Of a stretch of DNA of 64,000 nucleotides, positions 17,730 to 25,813 are shown piece after piece. Numbering within the stretch: position 1 is the stretch's first letter; each line of letters begins with the position of its first letter. A program made the translations under genes and the position numbers. Below the pieces are notes generated by a model, which made no database searches, was not told the origin of the DNA, and saw nothing but the letters and a program-made list of their open reading frames with translations. The DNA is from Desulfoscipio geothermicus (GTDB lineage Bacteria > Bacillota > Desulfotomaculia > Desulfotomaculales > Desulfallaceae). Location: positions 1 to 64,000 of the forward strand of contig JAENYS010000011.1 in assembly GCA_016841645.1 (NCBI GenBank), in the 5' to 3' direction.

Positions 17730-17811
17730 TGTCAACCTTGTAGACATATAGCCTGTATTTTATTTTTATAGCTCAGCGGAGGTCTTTTGTTTGTCTGTCT
17801 ATAAAGTAGAC
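17730..17811 (+). promoter_or_regulatory. Paired upstream palindromes before the CoA-transferase gene
   Basis: Two imperfect palindromes lie 67 bp apart: TGTC-N9-GACA at 17730-17746 and GTCTATAAAGTAGAC at 17797-17811. The same pair, 68 bp apart, lies upstream of the sigma-54 activator gene at 25814. They sit about 80-160 bp before a -24/-12 promoter, where activator sites are expected. Confidence 0.6.
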
Positions 17812-17891
17812 TGTAACAGTGTTAACAGTGTCTAGTGTTTTTTATTAGCTAAGTCTTAGTAGATTACCAGGGATGTTGTTTTTTATGTTAC

Positions 17892-17907
17892 TGGTATAAT
17901 ACTTGCA
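17892..17907 (+). promoter_or_regulatory. Sigma-54 (-24/-12) promoter of the CoA-transferase gene
   Basis: TGGTATAATACTTGCA places GG at 17893-17894 and GC at 17905-17906, the exact sigma-54 spacing (consensus TGGCAC-N5-TTGCA). It lies 112 bp before the start codon. Confidence 0.75.
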
Positions 17908-18019
17908 ATTGATAAACTTGTGCTATTCACGCATCTTTTTTGACAGTGCCCATGAGGGAGTGGGTGCTGCCTTTAAATAGGAGATTTAAATCAATCATAA
18001 TTATTGAGGAGGGTATTGC

Positions 18020-19357
18020 GTGTCTTTTGTAGATGAATACCAGAGCAAATTGATTTCTGCTGCTGACGCGGCTAAAATGGTTAAATCCGGAGACTGGGTA
18101 GACTATGGTTGGTGTGTGGGACATTCTTTTGTAGTTGATAAGGCAATTGCTGAAAGAGCAGATGAGCTGACCGATGTTAAGTTTAGAGGCGGCGTAACTA
18201 TGTGGATGCCGGCTGTTATGCAAGTTGAAAATGCAGGAGAACGTTTTACCTGGAACTCCTGGCATTTAACCGGAGTTGACCGTAAGATCGTTGATATGGG
18301 TTGCGGTTTTTACTCCCCCATGCGCTATTCTGAATTGCCCAGATTTTACCGGGAAAATGTGGAACCTATTGCGGTAGCTATTTGCCAGGTAGCACCGATG
18401 GATAAGCATGGTTACTTTAACTTCGGTCCCCAGGCATCTCATCAGATGGCTACTTTTGATAATTCAAAGATCAAAATTGTTGAGGTTAACGAGAATATGC
18501 CTCGCTGTCTGGGCGGCACCGAAGTAGCTATTCATGTTTCTCAGGTTGACTTTATAGTTGAGGGTCCGAATCCGCCTATGGCACAATTGGGTTCCGCAGC
18601 ACCTAACGAGGTTGATAAAAGAGTAGCCGAATTGATTGTTGAAGAAATCCCTAACGGTGCCTGCCTGCAACTGGGCATTGGTGGTATGCCTAACGCAATT
18701 GGTATGATGATCGCAGATTCAGACCTTAAAGATCTGGGTGTTCATACTGAAATGTATGTTGATGCTTTTGTAGATATTGCCGCGAAAGGCAAAATTAATG
18801 GATCCAAAAAGAATATAGACCGTTACAGGCAGGCTTATGCCTTCGGAGCCGGTACTCAAAAGCTTTATGATTATATAAACGATAATCCTGAATTGATGAG
18901 CGCCACCGTTGACTACACTAACGATCCTCGTACAATAGGATTGATTGATAACTTTATGTCAATAAATAATGCGGTAGAAGTAGACCTGTTTGGTCAGGTC
19001 AGTGCTGAATCTTCTGGATTTAGACAAATAAGCGGTACGGGTGGACAGCTGGATTTTGTTATGGGAGCCTATTACTCTAAAGGCGGGAAGAGTTTTATCT
19101 GTTTATCTTCGGCTTATGGCAAGACTGGGGAAATGCAATCCCGCATAGTTCCCACATTGGCTCCGGGAACTATTGCCACTGATCCCCGTACTACTTCTCA
19201 CTGGTTGGTAACTGAGTACGGTAAGGTTTGCATGAAAGGCATGAATACCTGGCAGAGAGCCGAGGCTTTAATATCAATCGCTCATCCCGACTTCCGTGAT
19301 CAGTTGATCAAGGATGCGGAAAATATGAAGATTTGGCGTAGAAGCAATAAAAGATAG
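18020..19357 (+). CDS. Butyryl-CoA:acetate-type CoA-transferase (Cat1/AbfT family)
   Basis: This 445-residue protein of the acetyl-CoA hydrolase/transferase family moves CoA between acyl-CoA and acetate through a glutamyl-CoA intermediate. The catalytic Glu is Glu244 in GVHTEMYVD. The segment [19 protein letters not shown] (from about 326) is typical of butyryl-CoA and 4-hydroxybutyrate CoA-transferases. The GTG start lies six bases after GGAGGG. Expression is predicted to need sigma-54 and an activator, because a -24/-12 promoter and paired upstream sites precede it. The likely activator is encoded about 7.8 kb downstream. Butyrate or another short acid is the probable substrate; the exact acyl group is not resolved. 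Confidence 0.92.
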   Translation: MSFVDEYQSKLISAADAAKMVKSGDWVDYGWCVGHSFVVDKAIAERADELTDVKFRGGVTMWMPAVMQVENAGERFTWNSWHLTGVDRKIVDMGCGFYSPMRYSELPRFYRENVEPIAVAICQVAPMDKHGYFNFGPQASHQMATFDNSKIKIVEVNENMPRCLGGTEVAIHVSQVDFIVEGPNPPMAQLGSAAPNEVDKRVAELIVEEIPNGACLQLGIGGMPNAIGMMIADSDLKDLGVHTEMYVDAFVDIAAKGKINGSKKNIDRYRQAYAFGAGTQKLYDYINDNPELMSATVDYTNDPRTIGLIDNFMSINNAVEVDLFGQVSAESSGFRQISGTGGQLDFVMGAYYSKGGKSFICLSSAYGKTGEMQSRIVPTLAPGTIATDPRTTSHWLVTEYGKVCMKGMNTWQRAEALISIAHPDFRDQLIKDAENMKIWRRSNKR

Positions 19358-19397
19358 TATTTGCTATAAGGCAAGTTAACAAGTAGTATTTGAAAAA

Positions 19398-19430
19398 AAT
19401 TCGGTGGATGAACATCCACCGAATTTTTTT
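19398..19430 (+). terminator. Intrinsic terminator of the CoA-transferase gene
   Basis: AATTCGGTGGATG and CATCCACCGAATT form a perfect 13-bp stem with a two-base loop and a T-run. Confidence 0.95.
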
Positions 19431-19496
19431 ATGGTATAGATGCACTATCAATATAGAAAAATATAAGCATAACTATACAACAGAAGGAAGCAGAAT

Positions 19497-20942
19497 ATGG
19501 CTGAAAATAAAAACTTGCTGAAAAATATGTTTATAACGGCTGTTTTGGGGCTTATAGGCTATAAAGGGGCCGTTTGGATGGGCAGAAAAGCGATCGATAG
19601 AACTGCTGACAGTTTCGTGCGCAGGTTAATGGTAGATGCTTATTCGGAAAATTTATGGGAGTTTATTTCGGCATTCCGGAAAACCGGGCTTCAGAATATA
19701 GTTGAAATCAATATCAGGGCCCAGGAAGGGAAAGCGATCAAACGTCCTTTGGGGAGTCCTAAAAAACTACCGAATTTCGAAGGTATTATGTTTAACTTTG
19801 CCCAATTACACAGACTGCCCACAGATGAAGGGGGTCCAATTGATACCAGGGTAACCATCGGACCATGTGCGCAAAAGCCCCTGCAGATAGAAATACCCAT
19901 TATTATTTCCGGTATGGCCTATGCTCTTGCTCTATCTGCTAAGTCTAAAATTGCCTTAGCTAAAGGTAGTAAAATAGCCGGTACGGCTACTAATACCGGC
20001 GAGGGACCGTTCCTGCAGGGGGAAAGGAAGGCTGCCGAAAAGCTTATTATTCAATATAACCGTGGTAAATGGAATAAGTCGAAGGATATTTTAAAACAAG
20101 CGGATGCGATTGAAATCCATTTTGGCCAGGGGGCAGCCGGTGGGGTGGGACATTGCATTGAAGATAAAGAAATCGATTGGAAAATAAGACGCCTGATGGG
20201 TCTGGAGTGGGGGGAAAAAGCGGTTGTTCATGCAACATACCCCGGTATGGAGGAAGAACATAACAAATTAAAGGAGCTGGTTGCATATTTAAGAGAAGTT
20301 TCCCGGGGGGTGCCCATCGGGGTAAAACTGGCGGCAGGTAAATACTTGGAAGACGATTTAAGCATAGCCCTGGCCTCAGGTGTGGATTTTTTTGCCCTGG
20401 ACGGCAGCAATGCCGGTTCTAAAGGAACAACGCCTATATTGCAGGATGACTTTGGTTTGCCAACTTTATTTGCTTTGATTAGGGCGGCTAATTTCATTAA
20501 TAAGCATGCCCTACGTAATAAAGTAAGTTTAATCGTCTCAGGTGGCTTAGCCACTCCGGGAGATTATCTTAAAGCTTTAGCGTTGGGGGCGGATGCCGTT
20601 TATATTGGCAGCGTCGCTTTATTTGCTATGGGCCATACACAAATATTAAAGCCGCTCCCCTGGGAACCTCCTCCAGAGCTGGTTTGGTACAAGGGCAAGT
20701 GTCAAAATAAGTTTGATGTAAGTAAGGGAGCCGAAACCCTGGCTAAATATTTACATTCCTGTAATGAAGAAATAAAAGATGCCGTGAAGGCCCTGGGCAA
20801 AAAGAGTATTCATGAAGTAGATAAAAGTGATTTATTTGCTCTTGATGATTTTACTGCTCAGGTTGCCGGTATACCAGTAGGTTATAAGGAAATAAATTTC
20901 CAATCACATAATGAACAGCGGAACGGCGGTACAGTTCACTAG
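19497..20942 (+). CDS. Membrane-anchored FMN-binding glutamate synthase-like protein
   Basis: This 481-residue protein has the FMN-binding TIM barrel of the glutamate synthase large subunit (GltS domain 2) without the amidotransferase domain. Residues 8-25 form a hydrophobic anchor. The barrel shows SGMAYALALSAKSKIALAK, TNTGEGPFLQGER, QGAAGGVGH, GVPIGVKLAAG, ALDGSNAGSKGTTP and the phosphate-binding GGLATPGDYLKALALGADAV. Stand-alone proteins of this kind are annotated as FMN-binding glutamate synthase family; whether they make glutamate is not known. It has its own ribosome site (GAAGGA) and probably its own transcript. Confidence 0.85.
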   Translation: MAENKNLLKNMFITAVLGLIGYKGAVWMGRKAIDRTADSFVRRLMVDAYSENLWEFISAFRKTGLQNIVEINIRAQEGKAIKRPLGSPKKLPNFEGIMFNFAQLHRLPTDEGGPIDTRVTIGPCAQKPLQIEIPIIISGMAYALALSAKSKIALAKGSKIAGTATNTGEGPFLQGERKAAEKLIIQYNRGKWNKSKDILKQADAIEIHFGQGAAGGVGHCIEDKEIDWKIRRLMGLEWGEKAVVHATYPGMEEEHNKLKELVAYLREVSRGVPIGVKLAAGKYLEDDLSIALASGVDFFALDGSNAGSKGTTPILQDDFGLPTLFALIRAANFINKHALRNKVSLIVSGGLATPGDYLKALALGADAVYIGSVALFAMGHTQILKPLPWEPPPELVWYKGKCQNKFDVSKGAETLAKYLHSCNEEIKDAVKALGKKSIHEVDKSDLFALDDFTAQVAGIPVGYKEINFQSHNEQRNGGTVH

Positions 20943-20973
20943 CTGACGGGCAGCTCGGTGGGGATAAAACGTA

Positions 20974-21013
20974 GAAACAAAAAGCCTCATGGTATACAGC
21001 AGACCATGAGGCT
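20974..21013 (-). terminator. Terminator of the BCCP-TerC-OadB-OadG operon
   Basis: On the minus strand AGCCTCATGGT and ACCATGAGGCT pair, followed by TTTTTGTTT. On the + strand no T-run follows, so it serves the minus-strand operon. Confidence 0.8.
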
Positions 21014-21047
21014 AACCTGAATTCAAAGAAAAATCAATAACATATCA

Positions 21048-21170
21048 TTAATTCTGGAATTTTTTCAATATGGTAACTACCAGTATCAGGACTCCCAGAG
21101 AGCACATGGTCATTGTCCCGCCTACGATCGTGAGCAACCAGCCAAAGGACATATTATCGATAACTTCCAT
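21048..21170 (-). CDS. Small membrane protein, OadG/MmdD-like gamma subunit candidate
   Basis: This 40-residue protein begins MEVIDNMSFGWLLTIVGGTM, has one membrane helix (residues 10-33) and ends with a short basic tail. It follows the OadB gene on the same strand by 14 bp, with AGGTG before the ATG. Gamma subunits of Na+-pumping decarboxylases have one N-terminal helix followed by a longer hydrophilic tail. Here only the helix part exists, so it is a minimal version. The call rests on position and topology. Confidence 0.65.
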   Translation of the reverse strand: MEVIDNMSFGWLLTIVGGTMTMCSLGVLILVVTILKKFQN

Positions 21171-21184
21171 TATTTATCACCTAC

Positions 21185-22456
21185 TTAATTAATAGTCAAA
21201 TCAACGCCCATAGTCTGTAAGGCACCGATAACCGCAATCATCACGCTGGCCGTCAGCACCGAACCAATCTGCCCGCCGGTGTTCACGCCCATGGCGTGCA
21301 TCAACAGGTAACTCTGCGGGTTGGCTTCATTCCCCACTTTATGCACTACACGGGCTGACATCGGGAAAGCCGAGATGCCGGCTGCGCCAATCAGTGGGTT
21401 GATCTTTACTTTAGAGAAGAGGTTCATCAGCTTGGCGCCGAAGACACCAAAGGCAGTATCGCCGCAAATAGCAATAAAACCAAGAGCGAAGATGCCAAGC
21501 GTCTTGGCTGTTAAGAACACGTCTCCATTCATGGTGGAACCTACGGTTAGCCCGAGGAACAAGGTGGTGATACTGGCAATTTCGTTTTCTGCAGCCTGTA
21601 CCAGGCGACCGACCGCACCGCACTCTCTCAAGAAGTTACCAAACATCAGAGTACCCATCAAGGCCCCACCAGAGGGAGCGATCAGCAGGGTAACAATTGT
21701 GACCACGATCGGGAATAAGAGCTTGGTTCTTTGAGTAACTGGTTGGAGCATTTCGTAAGACATGATCATTTCCCGCTCTTTTTTACTTGTGCACAATTTC
21801 ATCACCGGCGGCTGGATAATGGGCACCAGCGACATATAAGAGTAGGCGGCCACTGAAATCGGGCCGAGCAGAGCCGGGTTAAACATAGAGGTAATAAAAA
21901 TAGAGGTAGGACCGTCGCATGCGCCGATAATGGCAATACAAATTGCTTCCAGTTTTTCATAACCAATAGCCAGCGCCAGGATCAGGGTTAAAAAGATACC
22001 AAACTGGCCTGCGCCACCCAGCAGTAGAATCCGTGGGTTTTGCAGCAGCGGGCCGAAGTCGGTCATGGCGCCGATGCCGATGAACAGCAGGCAGGGGAAC
22101 AGCTCATTAGCAATACCTGCGTTATAGAGCACGTCCAAAATGCCCTCATTGACAACTCGTGCGCCTTCAGCTAATGGTAATAATCCTGAAGCGGCTAATA
22201 ATTCACGGATACTATCATTAAAAACATAGCCTTCGCGTGGTACATGAATTAACTCAGTTAAGGGCAAGTTGGCCAGAATACAGCCAAAGCCGATGGGCAC
22301 CAGCAATAGCGGCTCGTAATCCTTAGCAACACCAAGGTAAATTAATACTCCGCCGATAATTAACATTACGGCAGCCTGCCAGCCAAAGTGCGTAAACCCG
22401 CCAAATACGTTGTATAAAAAGTCATTGCTTGTTATAACTTGCATTATTTCGTTCAT
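21185..22456 (-). CDS. Sodium-translocating decarboxylase beta subunit (OadB/GcdB/MmdB type)
   Basis: This integral membrane protein of about 423 residues belongs to the family whose members couple decarboxylation of carboxybiotin to Na+ export. Family marks include GFGCILANLPL, PCLLFIGIGAMTDFGPLL, the pore segment GACDGPTSIF with the conserved Asp, and GNFLRECG and NPLIGAAGISAFPMSARV near the end. The ATG at 22456 is preferred; the TTG at 22486 precedes the GAGGAG ribosome site. The operon also encodes a biotin carrier and a small gamma-like peptide, but no carboxyltransferase. The substrate (oxaloacetate, methylmalonyl-CoA or glutaconyl-CoA) is therefore undetermined here. Confidence 0.9.
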   Translation of the reverse strand: MNEIMQVITSNDFLYNVFGGFTHFGWQAAVMLIIGGVLIYLGVAKDYEPLLLVPIGFGCILANLPLTELIHVPREGYVFNDSIRELLAASGLLPLAEGARVVNEGILDVLYNAGIANELFPCLLFIGIGAMTDFGPLLQNPRILLLGGAGQFGIFLTLILALAIGYEKLEAICIAIIGACDGPTSIFITSMFNPALLGPISVAAYSYMSLVPIIQPPVMKLCTSKKEREMIMSYEMLQPVTQRTKLLFPIVVTIVTLLIAPSGGALMGTLMFGNFLRECGAVGRLVQAAENEIASITTLFLGLTVGSTMNGDVFLTAKTLGIFALGFIAICGDTAFGVFGAKLMNLFSKVKINPLIGAAGISAFPMSARVVHKVGNEANPQSYLLMHAMGVNTGGQIGSVLTASVMIAVIGALQTMGVDLTIN

Positions 22457-22544
22457 TACGTTATTACCACTCCTCTCGTCCAACAACTTACACGATCACA
22501 GCCAGTTGACACACTGATGGTCATTGTGATATAAATAAACATGA

Positions 22545-23306
22545 TCAAGTATTTTTTGTATTATGGTCTTCGGCAGCTTCTACAGCTGCCCTCTTTCTTC
22601 TTTCCCGCCAACCCCAGATACAAACAAATACAGTGATGGCGACGGGAATGACCCATTCTAAACTTGTAGGCACATTTAGTAATGATTTGGCATGAATATC
22701 GGCTCCAAGCTCAACTAATTCTTCATGATTAAAGTTATAAATCATTGGTGCAATTTTTTTGTCCCCATTAATCATCTCGCCGGCTGTGTATGCAATTAGG
22801 CCTGCGCCAATATACACGATAGCCGGAAACTTATTCATTAACAAAACAAGTAGTTGACTACCGCCAATAATAATCGGGATGCTGATGGCAAGACCGACGA
22901 TCAATAACAACATACTTTCCTTAGCGACTGCCGCTACCGCTAGCACGTTGTCCAAACTCATGATTAAATCGGCGATAACAATCGTTTTAATGGCCGTCAT
23001 CATGTTGCTGGACGCTTCCATTTCATCTTCACTTTCTTCATCAGTCAGAAGCTTGATCCCAATGTAAATCAGCAGCAGGCCACCGAATGCTTGCAAGAAA
23101 GGAATTTTCAAAAGATATACCGCAACAACAGTTAGGACTACACGCAAAACAATTGCAGCCGCGCTACCCCAAAAGATGGCTAGTTTTCTTTGTTTAGGCG
23201 GTAAATTCCGGCTGGCTAGGGCAATAACAACGGCGTTGTCCCCGCTTAAAATAAGGTTAATAAAACAGATTGCAAATAACCCGGCCATAAATTCTTGTAC
23301 TGACAT
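22545..23306 (-). CDS. TerC family integral membrane protein (YjbE-like)
   Basis: This 253-residue protein has about seven hydrophobic segments and the TerC hallmarks NLILSGDNAVVIALA near residue 16 and ADLIMSLDNVLAVAA near 111, whose Asp-Asn pairs are thought to bind metal. TerC and YjbE/YkoY proteins export Mn2+ or load exported enzymes with it. Here the gene lies between a biotin carrier protein gene and oadB on the same strand, so a role linked to that pump is possible. It is separated from the carrier gene by a hairpin region that could control readthrough. A GGGGAGGTG site precedes the ATG. Confidence 0.88.
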   Translation of the reverse strand: MSVQEFMAGLFAICFINLILSGDNAVVIALASRNLPPKQRKLAIFWGSAAAIVLRVVLTVVAVYLLKIPFLQAFGGLLLIYIGIKLLTDEESEDEMEASSNMMTAIKTIVIADLIMSLDNVLAVAAVAKESMLLLIVGLAISIPIIIGGSQLLVLLMNKFPAIVYIGAGLIAYTAGEMINGDKKIAPMIYNFNHEELVELGADIHAKSLLNVPTSLEWVIPVAITVFVCIWGWRERRKRAAVEAAEDHNTKNT

Positions 23307-23330
23307 TAGACACCTCCCCTTGGTTTAATG

Positions 23331-23420
23331 TAAAAAAAAAATGTTGACGGCCGTCGCGCAGGTGTCAGATAAGGAAGGGGTCCCGCGAAGACGGCCGGCA
23401 CATTTTTTTACTCCGGCCGT
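23331..23420 (-). promoter_or_regulatory. Attenuator-like alternative hairpins between the BCCP and terC genes
   Basis: Read on the minus strand, three related GC-rich segments occur in order: ACGGCCGG (23420-23413), CCGGCCGTC (23398-23390) and GACGGCCGTC (23355-23346), the last followed by AACA and about ten T. Segments one and two pair perfectly. Segments two and three pair to form a terminator, extended by AATGT/ACATT. The two pairings exclude each other, as in an attenuator. The long T-run makes the terminator itself quite certain; the switching is inferred. I do not see the conserved bases of the yybP-ykoY Mn riboswitch. Confidence 0.55.
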
Positions 23421-23434
23421 AAAAAAACGAATAA

Positions 23435-23647
23435 TTACTCCAGAGTCATAATTACTACTGAAGGGTCAATGTTGGCACCAGCTTCAGCTTTAATTTCAGC
23501 TACGGTACCGTCGGCCGGTGCAAACACTTTAATTTGCATTTTCATGGCCTCCAGAGTAGCTACTGGGTCATTTTTCTTTACTTTGTCACCAGCTTTTACA
23601 TCAATGGAAAGTAATTTTCCCGCCATCGGGGCGTTAACGTTTGCCAT
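23435..23647 (-). CDS. Biotin carboxyl carrier protein of a decarboxylase or carboxylase
   Basis: This 70-residue stand-alone biotinyl domain has the biotinylation motif EAMKM (Lys36) and paired half-motifs PMAGKLLSIDVKAGDKV and APADGTVAEIKAEAG, which form the flattened barrel. It lacks the N-terminal Pro/Ala linker seen in longer carriers. It is the first gene of a minus-strand operon with terC, oadB and a gamma-like gene, so it should carry carboxybiotin to the OadB membrane pump. The carboxyltransferase that loads it is not in the window. GGAGGAG precedes the ATG. Confidence 0.92.
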   Translation of the reverse strand: MANVNAPMAGKLLSIDVKAGDKVKKNDPVATLEAMKMQIKVFAPADGTVAEIKAEAGANIDPSVVIMTLE

Positions 23648-24126
23648 TATAGAACTCCTCCTTTCCTTGGTATTCTAAAACTTCAAAAATCCTTACCCTG
23701 TAGGGGCATAGCATGTCTGCTACATTTATTGTTTCGGGAAATTCCCTTCCTTATCGCAAGATACAAAACGCACCTGACTAGTACAATAATAAGCAACATT
23801 CATGCCAGGTGTTTAATGCTGGGATATTAACTAAAAAAAACGCTCGACCAAAAACTTATAATGCATTATTGCACAATTATATGCGTTTTTGCATGGAGAC
23901 GCCTGCACCTAGAGACGATAGTATATTAATATCCTAAGCCTTGGAAACAGCCTATTATACAAGCAGTGTTATTATACCACGCTGTTTTGGTCTTGGGTAG
24001 TATTAGTTATATTGTTAGAATAATCTGCTGTTTTTCCCATAAGTAGAACCTGTTTTGGGTAATATTTTTTTATAAAAGGATTTTAATGGCCTGTACCGAA
24101 ATAAATTTAATAATAAATAATTTGGG
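23648..24126. other. Intergenic region upstream of the BCCP operon and the PH-like gene
   Basis: These 479 bp must hold divergent promoters. No gene or known RNA is recognised. Near 23860-23895 several overlapping TGCAT/ATGCA and TTGCACAAT words occur, which might be a protein site, but I cannot assign it. Confidence 0.3.
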
Positions 24127-24558
24127 GTGATTCCGGTAGTTTACCAAGAAAACATACTTTTTGAGACTAAGCATCCGTCATTCTTAGTGGATCTGAAAAG
24201 AATACTAATCACAGGTGTTTCTCTGAATTTAATTTTTGCACTTTTCTATCGCTGGTCCTGGACCAGGGTGGTTAGCGTATTAGTATTATTTGCCCTGATG
24301 GACATAATTACCTTTTATCTTCCTGCTATATCAAAAAAGTATATTATTACCGAGCACTGTTTAATAATTAAACGACGGTTTGGCTCAAAAGAAATCCCCT
24401 TCTGCCAGGTCGGCAGCATTTCAGCCGCTAAAGGTAAAATCTTGCTTGTTTCAATGAATGGTAAAGTGCTAACAAAAATTCAGGAAGTATTTATAGACCC
24501 TTCATTGCGGGAAAAATTTAAGGATCTTTTATTTCAGCAAATGCAAAAAATCAAATAA
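24127..24558 (+). CDS. Small membrane protein with a bacterial PH-like domain
   Basis: This protein of about 143 residues has two predicted membrane helices (residues 25-40 and 44-67) followed by a segment of alternating strands (KKYIITEHCLIIKRRFGSK, IPFCQVGSISAAKGKI) that resembles the bPH domain of YdbT/YvbH-like membrane proteins. Function is unknown. The GTG at 24127 is the only start near the beginning of the frame and overlaps a GGGGTGA sequence, so the start is uncertain. A short hairpin terminator overlaps its stop. Confidence 0.55.
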   Translation: MIPVVYQENILFETKHPSFLVDLKRILITGVSLNLIFALFYRWSWTRVVSVLVLFALMDIITFYLPAISKKYIITEHCLIIKRRFGSKEIPFCQVGSISAAKGKILLVSMNGKVLTKIQEVFIDPSLREKFKDLLFQQMQKIK

Positions 24559-24576
24559 GCGGTGGTCCGCTTTTTT
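24557..24576 (+). terminator. Intrinsic terminator of the PH-like gene
   Basis: AAGCGG-TGGT-CCGCTT is followed by a run of T. Confidence 0.8.
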
Positions 24577-24675
24577 GATTGTACCCGAAAGTGTTAAAGC
24601 TCAAACCTCATTAGTAGTGCGGATAAAAATGGTTTTTAATTAAGTCGTACTTTAATAATAAACCATTTTTGCTAT

Positions 24676-25551
24676 CTATTTACTCTTGAAAATTTTGTTT
24701 AACTCTTCGCTTTGTTGAGCTGTAATACCGTCTTTTTCCAAAGCCACCTTAATTGTGTATTGTCCCAGTATACTGTATAGCTCTTGCAGTTGGTGATCCT
24801 CCAGTTCTTGTAATGCTTTCATGTGTCCGGCAATGGTGGGGGAGTCGCCCCGGGCCACCGGTCCGGTCAGTGCAAGAGTGGGGCCCACCTTGGTTATGTT
24901 AGCCACCGTACCCTGTACAAGGGGATACAAAGCCTCGAAGGCCTCCCGGGGTTCTAATCCGAATTTAGCGTATAAGCCAGTGGCAAAGTGCATAAGAGAT
25001 ACCAGGTAATTAGATGCAATACAAGCCGCTGCGTGGTAAATGGGTTTGTCAGCGGCAGAAATAATGAAACATTTGCCATCAAGATCCTCCACCACCAGCC
25101 GGGCCAGGGGCAAAGCACTTTCGTCACCTTCCAGGGCAAAGTACGATCCTGGTAAGTTTTCCATAGCGCCCCTAACTTCGGCAAAAGACTGCAGCGGGTG
25201 AATACTCACCGCCAGTGCGCCTGTCTCCCTGACACCTCTTAATTCTGTTGCGGGGTGCGCACCGCTGGTATGCGCTACTACTTGTCCCGGCCAAAGACTT
25301 CCCGCCCCTGCAATTTCAGCGGCTACCTGAGCTATACTGCGGTCCGGGGTGGTGATAAAAACGAGTTCAGCCCGGGCTGCGGCCTCTTGGTTGCTCAGCA
25401 CAGGGCAATTCAGCCGGTTGGCCAGCTGCTCGGCCGATTCTTTTGTGCGGCTGGCCACTGCGGTCATGGTATAGCCTTTTTGCTGCAATAAAATACCCAG
25501 GGCCGAGCCCACCTTACCGGCCCCGATAATGGCAATGGACGATTTTGTCAT
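24676..25551 (-). CDS. Rossmann-fold / DUF2520 domain protein
   Basis: This 291-residue protein has an N-terminal NAD(P)-binding domain (SIAIIGAGKVGSALG at residues 5-19, then VASRT and VFITTPDRSI) and a C-terminal helical DUF2520 domain (HPLQSF near 118, HAAACIASNYLVSL near 167). The architecture resembles ProC and beta-hydroxyacid dehydrogenases, and the family is often found beside pantothenate genes. The substrate is unknown. No pan genes are present here. The start codon lies just after a GGAG-containing stretch (AAAGGAGCG). Confidence 0.88.
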   Translation of the reverse strand: MTKSSIAIIGAGKVGSALGILLQQKGYTMTAVASRTKESAEQLANRLNCPVLSNQEAAARAELVFITTPDRSIAQVAAEIAGAGSLWPGQVVAHTSGAHPATELRGVRETGALAVSIHPLQSFAEVRGAMENLPGSYFALEGDESALPLARLVVEDLDGKCFIISAADKPIYHAAACIASNYLVSLMHFATGLYAKFGLEPREAFEALYPLVQGTVANITKVGPTLALTGPVARGDSPTIAGHMKALQELEDHQLQELYSILGQYTIKVALEKDGITAQQSEELNKIFKSK

Positions 25552-25675
25552 GTTAACGCTCCTTTTTACCGATCTGTGGGAATTTTATCACATTCCCACA
25601 CCCGGGGCAATATATGTTAAAATAAGGGAGTTGTTGTTGGCTGGTTACTCAATTTGAGTGCAGCTTTGTAAGCAG

Positions 25676-25758
25676 TGTCAACACTTGCAGACATATTTTA
25701 AGCATATATTTAATTTGGTCATTAGAGGTGTTTTTGTTGCCCTGTCTATAAAGTATAC
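25676..25758 (+). promoter_or_regulatory. Paired palindromes upstream of the sigma-54 activator gene
   Basis: TGTC-N10-GACA at 25676-25693 and GTCTATAAAGTATAC at 25744-25758 reproduce the pair before the CoA-transferase gene, with almost the same spacing (68 versus 67 bp). The second site overlaps a possible -10 box (TATACT), which would suit autorepression. I see no -24/-12 promoter here. Confidence 0.5.
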
Positions 25759-25813
25759 TATTATGATGTTAAATTTCTGTCTTTGATCCGCTCTGGAGGC
25801 AGGTTTTTGGCCT

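Noticed and set aside
23331-23420. A yybP-ykoY manganese riboswitch before terC
   Set aside because: The position is typical, but I do not find the conserved bases; only the alternative hairpins are supported.
24821-25491. Plus-strand open frames inside the DUF2520 gene
   Set aside because: Antisense shadows without ribosome sites.
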